Assembly (NCBI GenBank): GCA_009928955.1
Contig: SABN01000023.1
Span: 1 to 36,080 of the forward strand
Source of the DNA: Opitutia bacterium
GTDB taxonomy: Bacteria; Verrucomicrobiota; Kiritimatiellia; CAIQIC01; Lenti-01
Direction: 5' to 3'
Length of the DNA: 36,080 bases
The notes under the pieces were generated by a model. That model had not been told where the DNA came from. It searched no databases and saw nothing but the letters and a program-made list of their open reading frames with translations. Every line of letters begins with the position of its first letter. Position 1 is the first letter of the stretch. Shown here piece after piece: positions 6,443 to 15,436 of the stretch. Made by a program: the position numbers and the translations under genes.

Positions 6443-8782
6443 ATGAAATGGCATTTCCTCGGCGGCGCGGATACCGTGACCGGCTCCAAGCACCTCCTCG
6501 AAATCGAGGGCGCGAAAATCCTCTTCGATTGCGGACTCTTCCAAGGCCGCCGCAAGGAAGCCAACGAAATCAACCAGATCCTCGGATTCGATCCCGCCGC
6601 CATCGATGCCATGGTCCTTTCCCATGCCCATATCGACCACTGCGGCAACATCCCCACCCTGGCCAAGAACGGCTATCGGAATCCCATCCACGCCACCGCC
6701 GCCACCGCCGACCTCCTGCCCATCATGCTCCGCGATTCCGCCCACATCCAGGAGGCCGACGCGGCCTACCTCAACCAGAAGACCAACCGGCGCGGCCAGC
6801 CCCCCGTCGTCCCCCTCTACAAGCTGGCCGACGCCGAAGCCGCGCTCAAGCTGATCCGGCCCCACGCCTACAACCAACCCCTCGCACTGCCCGGCGGCAT
6901 CCGCGTCACGCACATGGATGCCGGCCACATCCTCGGCGCCGCCCTCGCGCTCATCGAAATCCCCAGGCCCGCAGGCGGTTTCCTGCGCGTGGGGCTCGCC
7001 TTCGACCTGGGCCGCCGCAACCTGCCCCTCCTGCACGACCCCGCCCAGCTCCAGGACCTGGATGTCGTCATCTCCGAAAGCACCTACGGCGACCGCCTCC
7101 ACGACAACGCCCTCAATGCCCGCGAAGACCTCCGCGTCGCCATCAACCGCGCCCTCCAGCGCGGCGGCAAGGTCATCATCCCCACCTTCGCCCTCGAACG
7201 CGCCCAGGAAGTCGTCTACCACATCGCCCACCTCCGCGACCGCGGCGAAATCCCCAAGGTCCCCGTCTACGTCGACAGCCCCATGGCCCACGCCATCACC
7301 TCCGTCTTCGAAAAGAACCCGGGCTATCTCGACCAGGAATACAACGATCTGCGCGACCGCGTCGGCTCCGTCGTCACCCCGTCCTGGCTCACCTTCACCG
7401 AGTCCGTCGACGAATCCAAGTCCATCACCTCCTCCGACAAGCCGTCCATCGTCCTCTCCGCCTCCGGCATGTGCGAGCACGGCCGCATCCTCCACCATCT
7501 CAAGCACGGCATCGAAAACCCCAAGCACCTCGTCCTCCTCGTCGGCTACCAGGCCGTCAACACCCTCGGCCGCCGCCTCCAGAACGGCGAGCCGAAAGTC
7601 CGCATCTTCGGCGACGAATTCACCGTGAAGGCCGAAATCCAGACCCTCCACTCCTTCAGCGCCCACGCCGACCGCCTCGAATTGTTCCGCTACCTCAAGG
7701 ACTCCCGCGCCAAAAAGGTCTTCCTCGTCCACGGCGAAACCGACCAGCGCCATTCTTTCGCCCGCCTCCTCCGCGACCAGCTCCACCTCGACGTTTCCCT
7801 CCCCGCCAACGGCGACGCCGCCGATTTCTTCGCCCCTTCCGAAACTCCGCCCGCCCCCCCCGCCACGCCCTTCCACGCCGGCATCGCCGCCATCGTCGGC
7901 CGCGCCAACTCCGGCAAATCCTCCCTCCTCAACGCCCTCCTCGGCGAGAAAATCTCCGCCGTCTCGCCCGTCGCCCAGACCACCCGCCGCCCCGTCCGCG
8001 GCATGTTCAACGAACCCAACCTCCAAATCGTCTTCCTCGACACCCCCGGCATCCGCCAAGCCTCCCACACCCTCAGCTCCATGCTCAACCGCACCGCCCG
8101 CGGCCTCGTCACCGGCTCCGACGTCGTCCTCCTCCTCCTCGATGCCTCCATCCATCCCCAGGACGAGGACCGCGGCTGGATGCAAAAGCTGGCCGCCGAC
8201 GCCGAACCCGTCTTCGCCATCCTCAACAAGCGGGACCTCGGCTCGCGCCGCCCCGCCTATGAAGCGGCCTGGGCCGAAGTCGTCGAAAAAAACCGCGCCC
8301 GGGATCCCGCCTTCGTCCCCGCCCCCATCCGCTGGTTCGAAACGTCGGCCACCTCCGGCGAGGGCCTCCCCGAACTCCTCGACGCCCTCCGCGCCGCCAT
8401 GCCCGAATCCCCCCCGCTCTTCCCCCCGGACATGCTCACCGACGACCCCGGCCCGTTCTTCATCGCCGACATCATCCGCGGCCAGATCAATTCGCGCCTC
8501 ACCGCCGAACTCCCCCACGCCATCGCCGTCGCCGTCGACCGGATCGAGGAGACCGACGCGGTCGTCAACGTGACCGCCACCATCTACGTCGAAAAGAACT
8601 CCCAGCGCCCCATCGTCATCGGCCAGCACGCCCACATGATCCGCGACATCCGCCACGCCGCCGAAAAAGAGCTCACCGCCATCTACGAGAAAAAACACAA
8701 GCTCGAGCTCTGGGTCAAGGTCGAGAAAAACTGGTCGAGCAACTACTGGCTCCTCAAGAAATTCGGCTACGTCGGCTCCTGA
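6443..8782 (+). CDS. Beta-CASP metallo-beta-lactamase RNase fused to Era GTPase
   Basis: 779 residues in one open frame. Residues 1-~455 form a beta-CASP metallo-beta-lactamase protein of the CPSF/YSH1-like type. Its HxHxDH metal motif is H61-A-H-I-D65-H66; other landmarks are DAGHILG, AFDLG, the ISESTYG motif A, FSAHAD (H408) and VHGE (H430). A proline-rich linker (~455-480) leads to a complete Era: P-loop GRANSGKS (486-493), DTPG (533-536), NKRD (595-598) and SATSG (635-639). The KH domain (~670-775) ends with ELWVKVEKNW. Era helps mature 16S rRNA and the 30S subunit; beta-CASP enzymes cut or trim RNA (family knowledge). The fusion suggests rRNA processing tethered to ribosome assembly. The KH loop reads G727-Q-H-A, not the usual GxxG. 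Confidence 0.93.
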   Translation: MKWHFLGGADTVTGSKHLLEIEGAKILFDCGLFQGRRKEANEINQILGFDPAAIDAMVLSHAHIDHCGNIPTLAKNGYRNPIHATAATADLLPIMLRDSAHIQEADAAYLNQKTNRRGQPPVVPLYKLADAEAALKLIRPHAYNQPLALPGGIRVTHMDAGHILGAALALIEIPRPAGGFLRVGLAFDLGRRNLPLLHDPAQLQDLDVVISESTYGDRLHDNALNAREDLRVAINRALQRGGKVIIPTFALERAQEVVYHIAHLRDRGEIPKVPVYVDSPMAHAITSVFEKNPGYLDQEYNDLRDRVGSVVTPSWLTFTESVDESKSITSSDKPSIVLSASGMCEHGRILHHLKHGIENPKHLVLLVGYQAVNTLGRRLQNGEPKVRIFGDEFTVKAEIQTLHSFSAHADRLELFRYLKDSRAKKVFLVHGETDQRHSFARLLRDQLHLDVSLPANGDAADFFAPSETPPAPPATPFHAGIAAIVGRANSGKSSLLNALLGEKISAVSPVAQTTRRPVRGMFNEPNLQIVFLDTPGIRQASHTLSSMLNRTARGLVTGSDVVLLLLDASIHPQDEDRGWMQKLAADAEPVFAILNKRDLGSRRPAYEAAWAEVVEKNRARDPAFVPAPIRWFETSATSGEGLPELLDALRAAMPESPPLFPPDMLTDDPGPFFIADIIRGQINSRLTAELPHAIAVAVDRIEETDAVVNVTATIYVEKNSQRPIVIGQHAHMIRDIRHAAEKELTAIYEKKHKLELWVKVEKNWSSNYWLLKKFGYVGS

Positions 8783-8809
8783 GCCGCCCCCCCCGCCGGC
8801 CGGCCCAGT

Positions 8810-8830
8810 CGCGATGTTTCTTTCATCGCG
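8810..8830. other. Perfect inverted repeat in the gap after the fusion gene
   Basis: CGCGATG (8810-8816), a 7-nt pyrimidine loop and CATCGCG (8824-8830). It is followed by AATTTCTT, not a clean T run. It could be a terminator of the fusion gene or an operator ahead of the next promoter. Confidence 0.4.
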
Positions 8831-8850
8831 AATTTCTTCGGTTTTAAGGG

Positions 8851-8879
8851 TTGCCCCCTCCCGTTTCGGGGTCTACGCT
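8851..8879 (+). promoter_or_regulatory. Sigma70-like promoter for the membrane-protein operon
   Basis: TTGCCC (8851-8856), 17 bp, TACGCT (8874-8879). It lies about 80 bp ahead of ATG 8959, which has a strong ribosome binding site AAGGAGG (8946-8952) six bases upstream. Confidence 0.45.
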
Positions 8880-8958
8880 GATCGACAAGGTCGGCGCTCA
8901 ACACCCCGGCGCGCGGTGATCGAGAACGGCCGGCCCAACCGAGGGAAGGAGGCCGCAC

Positions 8959-9993
8959 ATGCGGAACTGGCTGAGACGGTGGATGGCTTACGTGCTGTTC
9001 CCGGCCGGCTTGGTCCTTCTGTTCGTCCCGCTGAGCACCCATCGCTCCGGGTACGCTGAACGAGATGCCGTCTTTCTGGGCGTCCCCGCGACCCCCGAGG
9101 GCGACGCCGCACAAGCCCCCGCCCTCGCCGCATTGCCCCCCGAAGACCTCGCCGCAACTCCCGCCCTCCAAGCCGCAGTTCGGGAAATCGTCGCCGATCT
9201 CGACCTTTTTGGAAAGCCGTGGTCGTACGTGCTGTCCCGTCCGGACATTCCGCCGGAAGAGTGGACATCCTTTCAATCCCTTCACGCCCCGGACGGAATT
9301 TTCCAATACGAAAACCGCGTTTTCGAGGGACGCCTTTCGCCGGAAACCATCCAAATCCAAATCGAAGTGCCCCATCTCAGGACCGGCGGCCGAATCGCGG
9401 GCGGGGTTTTCGTTTTGTTGAGCGTCCTCGCGCTGGCCGGATGCCATGCCGCGCCCCCGGCCGGCGGCATCCGCATCGGCAGGCGCAGCGCCATCGTCAT
9501 CTGGGACGTCATTATCATCGCCGTCGGCGTTCCCTTCTCGCTGTGGTTCCTGGACATGCTCTTCGCGCACGTTTTCCAGACGGCGCCGGAGTGGAAAGAG
9601 GACATCACCTGGGGCATGGGTTTTTTCATGGTGGTGCTCTCGAATCCGGTGCTGGCGCTCATCACCACGGCCATGGCCGCCCAGACCCTTTGGATCACCC
9701 GCGACACCCTCCGGCTGAAAGGCCTGTTCGGTTCGTCCTCCATGGCGTGGACCGAGCTGGAGGGCATCGCCGTGGCGCACGCCTTCACCCCGCGCAAGGC
9801 AGGCGGCGTTCCCGCATCGCATCGGGTGATGAAGTTGCTCGAAATCCATGGCGGCGGCTCCACCCTGCGCATCCTGGAACCCCCGTATGCCTCCACCAAG
9901 AAATTGATTTTGGAGAAACTGGCCGAACACGCCCCCGGCGAATGGCAAGAACGCATCGCCACCGCAGGAAAGGAATGGCTGTCCAAATGGTAA
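8959..9993 (+). CDS. Multi-pass membrane protein of unknown function
   Basis: 344 residues; the start is fixed by AAGGAGG at 8946-8952. A membrane segment near residues 8-26 is followed by a soluble region of about 120 residues. Three more hydrophobic segments come near 149-164, 178-202 and 217-242. The C-terminal ~100 residues (ITRDTLRLKGLFG, then MAWTELEGIAV and LRILEPP) look like the PH-like domain seen in many small bacterial membrane proteins, but this is pattern resemblance only. No catalytic motif is seen. Its last codons overlap the start of the next gene, so the two are probably cotranscribed and coupled. Confidence 0.75.
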   Translation: MRNWLRRWMAYVLFPAGLVLLFVPLSTHRSGYAERDAVFLGVPATPEGDAAQAPALAALPPEDLAATPALQAAVREIVADLDLFGKPWSYVLSRPDIPPEEWTSFQSLHAPDGIFQYENRVFEGRLSPETIQIQIEVPHLRTGGRIAGGVFVLLSVLALAGCHAAPPAGGIRIGRRSAIVIWDVIIIAVGVPFSLWFLDMLFAHVFQTAPEWKEDITWGMGFFMVVLSNPVLALITTAMAAQTLWITRDTLRLKGLFGSSSMAWTELEGIAVAHAFTPRKAGGVPASHRVMKLLEIHGGGSTLRILEPPYASTKKLILEKLAEHAPGEWQERIATAGKEWLSKW

Positions 9994-10937
9994 TCCACAA
10001 GATCTGTCCCGGTGCGCTGGGAATCTGCCTGGTTCTTTCCGCAAGCCTCCCGTGCCGCGCCATGGCCCCCCGCCCCGTTCCACCGCCAGTCCCGATGGAA
10101 CTCGTCCGCGCCGCGGTTGATCCCGGGACCAGCGCCCTCGCCATCGAATGGGTGGTGCCCAACGTGGAGGCCGTGGGGCCTCTCGACCGGCTCGAGCTGC
10201 TGATCCTCAATGCCAAGGGCGACGCCGTCTTCGGCGCCCTGCAAAACCTCAGCGACCGCTGCGATCCGGTCCCGCCCGGCGCCTTCGGCGTGGTGCTCGA
10301 TCCGACCCGCGACGACCGCTCGATTAAAAACGTCGCCAGCGCCGGCCAAAACGGCCAGTGGAATCAGGAGGCCCCCAACGGCACCCTCCTCCAGCAAAGC
10401 GTCAGCGGCATCCACGGCGGGACCCTCGGCATCGCCTTCTGGATCGCCCCGAAGAGCTGGAAACCCGGCACCTATCTCATCGCCGTCCGCGCCGTCCGGA
10501 AAAAAAGCGCCCCCGAGCCTTGGCGGAACCTCGCCACCTGCGACGTTCCCGGCGACGGAACCGGGGCGGCGAATCGCGGCAGCGTGAGGTTTCTCTTCAA
10601 GGATGCGGACGGAAAAGACTTCGAGGCGGGCGATTGGATCCACACCCTCACCCTCCTCCGCTGCGAGCAGCGGCCGCAGGATGAAGGCGTCGTGATGAAG
10701 CGCTGGGCCGGCGACACCAGCGGCGAAACCAAGACCGTCGTAATCGAGGAGCGGAAGCTGAAGCTGGGCGATTTCCCGGACGGTCTCATCCCGCTGGAAC
10801 CCGGCCTCTACCAGTTCAAGCACAACTCCGTCTCGGGCATGCCCCCGTCCGGCTTCTACGGCGAAAGCCCCGTCTTCAGAGTCCGCCCCGAATCCAAACC
10901 CGTCGATATCCACATCCAGCTGTACCCCGCCATCTAG
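9975..10937 (+). CDS. Exported protein of unknown function
   Basis: About 320 residues. The frame is open further upstream, but that part overlaps the preceding gene, so the start is placed at ATG 9975 (MAVQMVIHK) or ATG 9987; AGGAAAGGA lies just before. Both give a signal peptide with core LGICLVLSASLP. The mature protein is mostly beta by sequence (SALAIEWVVPNVEAVG, TYLIAVRAVRKK, VRFLFKDADGKDF, IQLYPAI). That would fit an Ig-like or fibronectin-like fold, but I recognise no family. It sits 18 bases ahead of the large secreted protein and may work with it. Confidence 0.7.
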   Translation: MAVQMVIHKICPGALGICLVLSASLPCRAMAPRPVPPPVPMELVRAAVDPGTSALAIEWVVPNVEAVGPLDRLELLILNAKGDAVFGALQNLSDRCDPVPPGAFGVVLDPTRDDRSIKNVASAGQNGQWNQEAPNGTLLQQSVSGIHGGTLGIAFWIAPKSWKPGTYLIAVRAVRKKSAPEPWRNLATCDVPGDGTGAANRGSVRFLFKDADGKDFEAGDWIHTLTLLRCEQRPQDEGVVMKRWAGDTSGETKTVVIEERKLKLGDFPDGLIPLEPGLYQFKHNSVSGMPPSGFYGESPVFRVRPESKPVDIHIQLYPAI

Positions 10938-10955
10938 GAAAACAGGAGAAGACCC

Positions 10956-13900
10956 ATGAACATGAAACGATTCCCGATGCTCATTCAGATCGGCATGTTG
11001 CTTGCGGGCATCTTGGCCGCCCCTTCATCTGTTTATGGCTCGCTGGATTCAATCTTGAAACGGATCGACAAAGAAGAAAAGAACGCGGATCAAGCGAAAT
11101 ATAAAAAGGAAATCACTCGAAGCCTCTATGGATTTATCAATCAATACAATTCCTATAAGTTTATCCAACAGGGCTGGGTCTCGATCGGCGATCTGGATAA
11201 AATGACCAGTCCTTTCTGGCACAGTAGATTCAAGGTCATCATCAAACCAAGCTTAGGCTCTTTAGCCCAGTATGATACCAACCCGGTTGGCGACCAGGCA
11301 TATATAGCGAACCCCATTGACAATGTGACCGGCACCCCCTTTCACATCCGAAATCTCTGCTTGAGAACAGAACCGGCCCAAGCGACCCCTTACTTGCTGT
11401 GGCACGAAATGATCCACGCCGTGAGCCACCGGAACGACATGGATGGAGGCCCGAGACTCAGTTATGTCGAGCCCAAGAATGACAACGGAGATCCCGAGGA
11501 CGATCATTTGTACATCGAATGGGCCGAAAACTGTTTGAAAGGAACCGAGGATGGCGGGAATGGACTGCCGCAATTGGCCATTTTTGAGGACATCGTGAAA
11601 CAAGGGGGCAAGAATCCGTCAGAGAAACAGCTGGCAGACGCTCAAAATGCATGGCAGTTTTTCGTTGGGGCCACCCAATCATCCACTTACCCATCACCTT
11701 CTGACCCTCTGCTACCCACGGACAGCCAAAAAGGCGAACTCCAGGCCCTGATGGGATTCCACTGCCTCGACCCTGAAAAAATCATGGATGGGTATTTGGG
11801 GCTGAAGTATTCTCCCGAGTATTTCCGGATGGCGGTGGAGCTTAGATTCTGGAAACCGCGCGACATCCTTGACGTAACCAATTACCCCGGGGACACGGTT
11901 GATATTACCGTCCGATTGCTGGATCTGGCGGGACGACGCCAATATGGCTGGATCGAATTTGAATACGAAGTTTTTCCCGGGCACTGGGGCGAAATTGCCA
12001 AACTCGAGAACTGTCCCTGCGCCGAGTTCATAAGCAGAACGCTCGCGCCAGTCTCTGATCCGACCCAAGAGAGGGTCTTCCCCATCCGAATTTCGTTTCA
12101 TGGCGGACCGCAGCGCTGGATGGTCGCCGATCCCATAGAAGGCAAAATCACCGTCATCCCTTTCAGGCGCAAACTGACTTTCGTCGTGGAAGACGCCGAC
12201 ACCGGCGCGGCGGTCAAGAATGCAACCGTGACGCTCAAGAGTGGACAGAAGATCATCGCCACCGCCTCGGAATCCAAGGCCTATACCATGGAAAAGGCGC
12301 CCGCCGGCGAGGTGAGATTCGACAAGCTCGAACCCACCTCGTTAAGCTATCGGGCCGTCGTGGAAGCTCCGGGTTACGAGACGCTGCCGGTGGAAACCAT
12401 TAGGCTGCCGGGCGTGCCCACCCGGAAAGAAGCCGACACGCCCAAAGTGATCACGGTCAAGATGACGGAAGCCGGCCTGCAGGGGCTTATCATTGAGCCG
12501 GCCCAGGTGCTTTTGCCCAAAATGGGCGCCACCGAAAAGCTGAAAGCATTCAAATTATTCGGCCAAGGGAAAACGCAGCCATTGCCTTCCGGCGTCACCT
12601 GGGAATCGGATGCGCCGAATATCGCGCAGGTGGACAAAAATAGCGGAGTCGTGACCGCCGTCGCCGACGGGAGCGCAATGGTCCGGGCGACCTGGGGCAA
12701 CCGGACGGCATCCATGGTGGTCCAGGTGTCGGGAGAAGTCAAAGTGCCCGACTTGATCGGCAAAACGGAAGCGGAGGCCAGACATCTCACCGGGGCCCTC
12801 GGTCTCAATCTTATCGTTTCGGAAGCGTCCAGGAACAATCCGGCTCATCCGCCCGGCGCCGTGGTTTCGCAGACGCCGCCGCCGGATACACCGATGGCCA
12901 AGGGAGGAGACGTGCGCGTGGAATTGAATCCATACCCGCTCGCCTCGATTGGCATCAAAGCGGAGCCGGACGAATATTCGTATCAACTGGAAGATATGAT
13001 AATTTTCAAGGAGGATGTCCAGAAAAAGAATCCCCACAGCCAATACACCTTCAAGTGGTTCGTGGACGGCAAGGAGGCCGGCACGGGCGAATCCTGCCGG
13101 CACAAGTGCACCACACCCGGAAGGCATTATGTCCAACTGGTGATGGAATCGAGCGACCCCAAGGAAAACGACGCGATCATCAAGAATATCTCCGTTGAAT
13201 ATCCGCCCGACATGGAAGTGGCGATCGGCTTCATTCCGGAAACCAACGTCTACCCCATCGGCTCCACGGTCGGCTTTGAGGCCAAGATCAAGAACGCAAC
13301 CGGCATCACGGAATACCGCTGGTACGTCGGTGGCAAATACATCGGAAGCGGCAGGACCGGCGTCGCGCACAAGTTCACGGAAGACGGCGAATACGAGATC
13401 AAACTCGGCCTGCGCAAGGGCAGCAACTTCGACGAAGTGAAAGAGACGCGCCCGCTGGTCGTCGGCGAAGCCGGCATCGGCACCCTCGGACGCGAGCGCA
13501 ACCGGTTCCAGGCGCGGGGCGCCCCCGCAAACCTGGAAATTCTCAGCAGCTATTGGAAAGGCGGCACCGCCGAGTGGTCGCCCCCCGTCACCTTCAACGG
13601 TGGATCCATCGGCCCCGTGGATCACTCGATCCTGTACGACGGCAATCAGGCCGACGGCTACAACACGGGCTTCCTCGTCTATGTCCCCCGCGGCAAAAAC
13701 GAGCTTCTGTTCAAGATCTTCCACTTCAGTTTCGCGGACGCGGAAGGCCGCCCCCCCCACGGCACGGTCCATTATTCCGGACGCCTGGACCTGCACAACC
13801 AGACCCTCGTTCCCAACAGCGTGGCCTTCACCCGCCAATCCTCCCGCCTGTGCGAAGTGGAGTGGCGCACCGCCGCCGGCAGCTCCTGCCGCGCCCGCAT

Positions 13901-15299
13901 TTGGAAAATCAAGGGCAACAGTCAACTGGGAACCATCACCCAAACCTCTTTCGTGAAAGGTGGCGTGGAGGATCTTCGCTGCGAAGAAGGCATCTACGAG
14001 CCGGTCGTATCCTCCGGTGCCACGAATGCGGAACCGGGCACCGCCGACAGTGATCCCCCAACAACGGATGAACCCGGCGCCAGCTTGGCCGATCTCCTGG
14101 TCTCCGGCGCCTACCGCGTCGAGGTCTGGTGCCCCACCGCCTATTCCAGCACCTGGCAGTTGCAGGTGGTGAATGGACGCATCAACGGCCTGTCGAAGTG
14201 GACCTGCTGCCCCGGGCCGAGGAACGATCCGCTGACCGGCCGCATCGACGGAAACACCGTCACCCTCACCCGCGATTGCACCGGGCAAGGATATAGCGGC
14301 CCCTGCAGCCAAATCTACACCGGCACGTTGAAGAACGGTGTCATCGAAGGCTCCTTTACGCTCAACGGCCCTACCATCGGGACCTGGAAGCTCTACCTGG
14401 ATAGTCGGACGGAGGCGGATGACGGTGACGGAAGCGACAGCGGCGGACCGGGCAACGGCGAACCGAAACCAAACGGAGCGGACGACACCCTTCAGACCGA
14501 TGAATCCAATGAGACCCAAGACACCGACGCCGTGCTAGAAGAGGGTCCTGCGGGTGCGGGCAGCCTGAATGGCGCTGGAGATGCCGGAGACGCAGGCGGC
14601 GGGGAGGGTCTGTCCGGAACGGACACGGGCGGGACGCAGCCGGATCCCGGAGAACCCTTCACGGTTTCGGGCCTGTATTCGGACGAGAACGGGAACCATT
14701 GGCTCATCACGCGAGACGGAAAGAAACTCACGATCAAGGCCCTCGAAAACAAAGGACCGGTGGGGTGGAAAACCGTGAATGGCCAGGCTGCCGATGAAGA
14801 ACGCATCAGTGCGATCTTTGGAGCCCGGGTGGAGTTCGGAGATGTCTCCCAAGATGGAGCCCGGATTCGATGGACCTGGGGCGGGGTCTGGTCGCGCTTC
14901 AACGCTTCCCCCAGCACGGCCGATATCGAGGCCCATTCCTTTCAACAGCCCCAGTTGGCCGGCCTCTGGGTCAGCGAGGGCGGACATCATATCCGCGTGA
15001 CGCAGAACGACGGCCAACTGACCCTTGCCGCCCTCGAAAACAAAGGCCCCATCGGATGGAAAACCTTGAATGCAAAGCTGAGTTATTGGACCGTGAGCTT
15101 TCTCTCCGGTAGCCGGGTCACATTTGGAAAGGTTTCCGATGACGGAAACCGGATCGACTGGGGACCCGGCCTTTTCTGGGCCCGAAGGGTAACGACCAGC
15201 AGTGGCGATGTGCCGGATGCCTCTGCAACCAACGAATCCGCACCGCCCAAACCCAAGCCAAAATTGGAGATCATCGGGTTCGGGATAAAAAAACAGTAG
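10956..15299 (+). CDS. Giant secreted multidomain protein with HExxH motif
   Basis: 1447 residues; AGGAG (10944-10948) sits seven bases before ATG 10956 and a signal peptide ends near SVYG. An HExxH zinc motif is present at H150-E-M-I-H154 (LLWHEMIHAVSH), so residues ~30-400 may be a metallopeptidase; the third ligand is not evident. After this come a carboxypeptidase-regulatory-like domain (~407-490), a Big_2 Ig-like domain (~511-592) and a PASTA domain (~595-658, VPDLIGKTEAEA). Two PKD-like domains (~660-840) follow. The tail has a Cys-rich domain, an acidic Gly/Asp/Thr linker and two copies of a ~78-residue repeat (from 1239 and 1336). DNA for the first ~400 residues is much less GC-rich than its neighbours, suggesting acquisition. 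Substrate unknown. Confidence 0.8.
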   Translation: MNMKRFPMLIQIGMLLAGILAAPSSVYGSLDSILKRIDKEEKNADQAKYKKEITRSLYGFINQYNSYKFIQQGWVSIGDLDKMTSPFWHSRFKVIIKPSLGSLAQYDTNPVGDQAYIANPIDNVTGTPFHIRNLCLRTEPAQATPYLLWHEMIHAVSHRNDMDGGPRLSYVEPKNDNGDPEDDHLYIEWAENCLKGTEDGGNGLPQLAIFEDIVKQGGKNPSEKQLADAQNAWQFFVGATQSSTYPSPSDPLLPTDSQKGELQALMGFHCLDPEKIMDGYLGLKYSPEYFRMAVELRFWKPRDILDVTNYPGDTVDITVRLLDLAGRRQYGWIEFEYEVFPGHWGEIAKLENCPCAEFISRTLAPVSDPTQERVFPIRISFHGGPQRWMVADPIEGKITVIPFRRKLTFVVEDADTGAAVKNATVTLKSGQKIIATASESKAYTMEKAPAGEVRFDKLEPTSLSYRAVVEAPGYETLPVETIRLPGVPTRKEADTPKVITVKMTEAGLQGLIIEPAQVLLPKMGATEKLKAFKLFGQGKTQPLPSGVTWESDAPNIAQVDKNSGVVTAVADGSAMVRATWGNRTASMVVQVSGEVKVPDLIGKTEAEARHLTGALGLNLIVSEASRNNPAHPPGAVVSQTPPPDTPMAKGGDVRVELNPYPLASIGIKAEPDEYSYQLEDMIIFKEDVQKKNPHSQYTFKWFVDGKEAGTGESCRHKCTTPGRHYVQLVMESSDPKENDAIIKNISVEYPPDMEVAIGFIPETNVYPIGSTVGFEAKIKNATGITEYRWYVGGKYIGSGRTGVAHKFTEDGEYEIKLGLRKGSNFDEVKETRPLVVGEAGIGTLGRERNRFQARGAPANLEILSSYWKGGTAEWSPPVTFNGGSIGPVDHSILYDGNQADGYNTGFLVYVPRGKNELLFKIFHFSFADAEGRPPHGTVHYSGRLDLHNQTLVPNSVAFTRQSSRLCEVEWRTAAGSSCRARIWKIKGNSQLGTITQTSFVKGGVEDLRCEEGIYEPVVSSGATNAEPGTADSDPPTTDEPGASLADLLVSGAYRVEVWCPTAYSSTWQLQVVNGRINGLSKWTCCPGPRNDPLTGRIDGNTVTLTRDCTGQGYSGPCSQIYTGTLKNGVIEGSFTLNGPTIGTWKLYLDSRTEADDGDGSDSGGPGNGEPKPNGADDTLQTDESNETQDTDAVLEEGPAGAGSLNGAGDAGDAGGGEGLSGTDTGGTQPDPGEPFTVSGLYSDENGNHWLITRDGKKLTIKALENKGPVGWKTVNGQAADEERISAIFGARVEFGDVSQDGARIRWTWGGVWSRFNASPSTADIEAHSFQQPQLAGLWVSEGGHHIRVTQNDGQLTLAALENKGPIGWKTLNAKLSYWTVSFLSGSRVTFGKVSDDGNRIDWGPGLFWARRVTTSSGDVPDASATNESAPPKPKPKLEIIGFGIKKQ
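14670..15190 (+). repeat. Tandem protein repeat, two copies, in the giant secreted protein
   Basis: Copy one starts at residue 1239 (GLYSDENGNHW) and copy two at 1336 (GLWVSEGGHHI). Both contain LENKGP[VI]GWKT[VL]N and end in a W-rich motif. The DNA of the LENKGP segment is nearly identical, so the duplication is fairly recent or under selection. Confidence 0.75.
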
Positions 15300-15322
15300 C
15301 GCAACCCCCTTTCCTGCGGTCC

Positions 15323-15348
15323 GGCGGGACCCTTCGGACAAGGGTGCC
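15323..15348 (+). other. Stem-loop after the giant gene
   Basis: ACCCTT (15329-15334), loop CGGAC, AAGGGT (15340-15345), flanked by GGC/GCC. No T run follows. A wider repeat GGACCCTT (15327-15334) / AAGGGTCC (15362-15369) competes with it. It may end transcription or protect the 3' end. Confidence 0.35.
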
Positions 15349-15400
15349 TCTCGCAGACAGAAAGGGTCCAATGGCCTAACCCTCCGGCTGCTCTTTGGAA

Positions 15401-15430
15401 TTGCATTCCCCGCCCCGCTGCGGCTAACTC
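15401..15430 (+). promoter_or_regulatory. Promoter-like boxes directly before rmuC
   Basis: TTGCAT (15401-15406), 18 bp, TAACTC (15425-15430). The -10 ends six bases before ATG 15437 and there is no Shine-Dalgarno, so a leaderless mRNA is suggested. Confidence 0.35.
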
Positions 15431-15436
15431 TTTCTC

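Noticed and set aside
6398-8698. 766-codon minus-strand frame over the RNase-Era gene
   Set aside because: The plus-strand frame has complete catalytic motifs; the minus frame is low-complexity.
6443-8782. Two adjacent genes merged by error
   Set aside because: No stop codon, start with ribosome binding site, or frame change is visible at the linker; both halves share one frame. Read data would still be the final proof.
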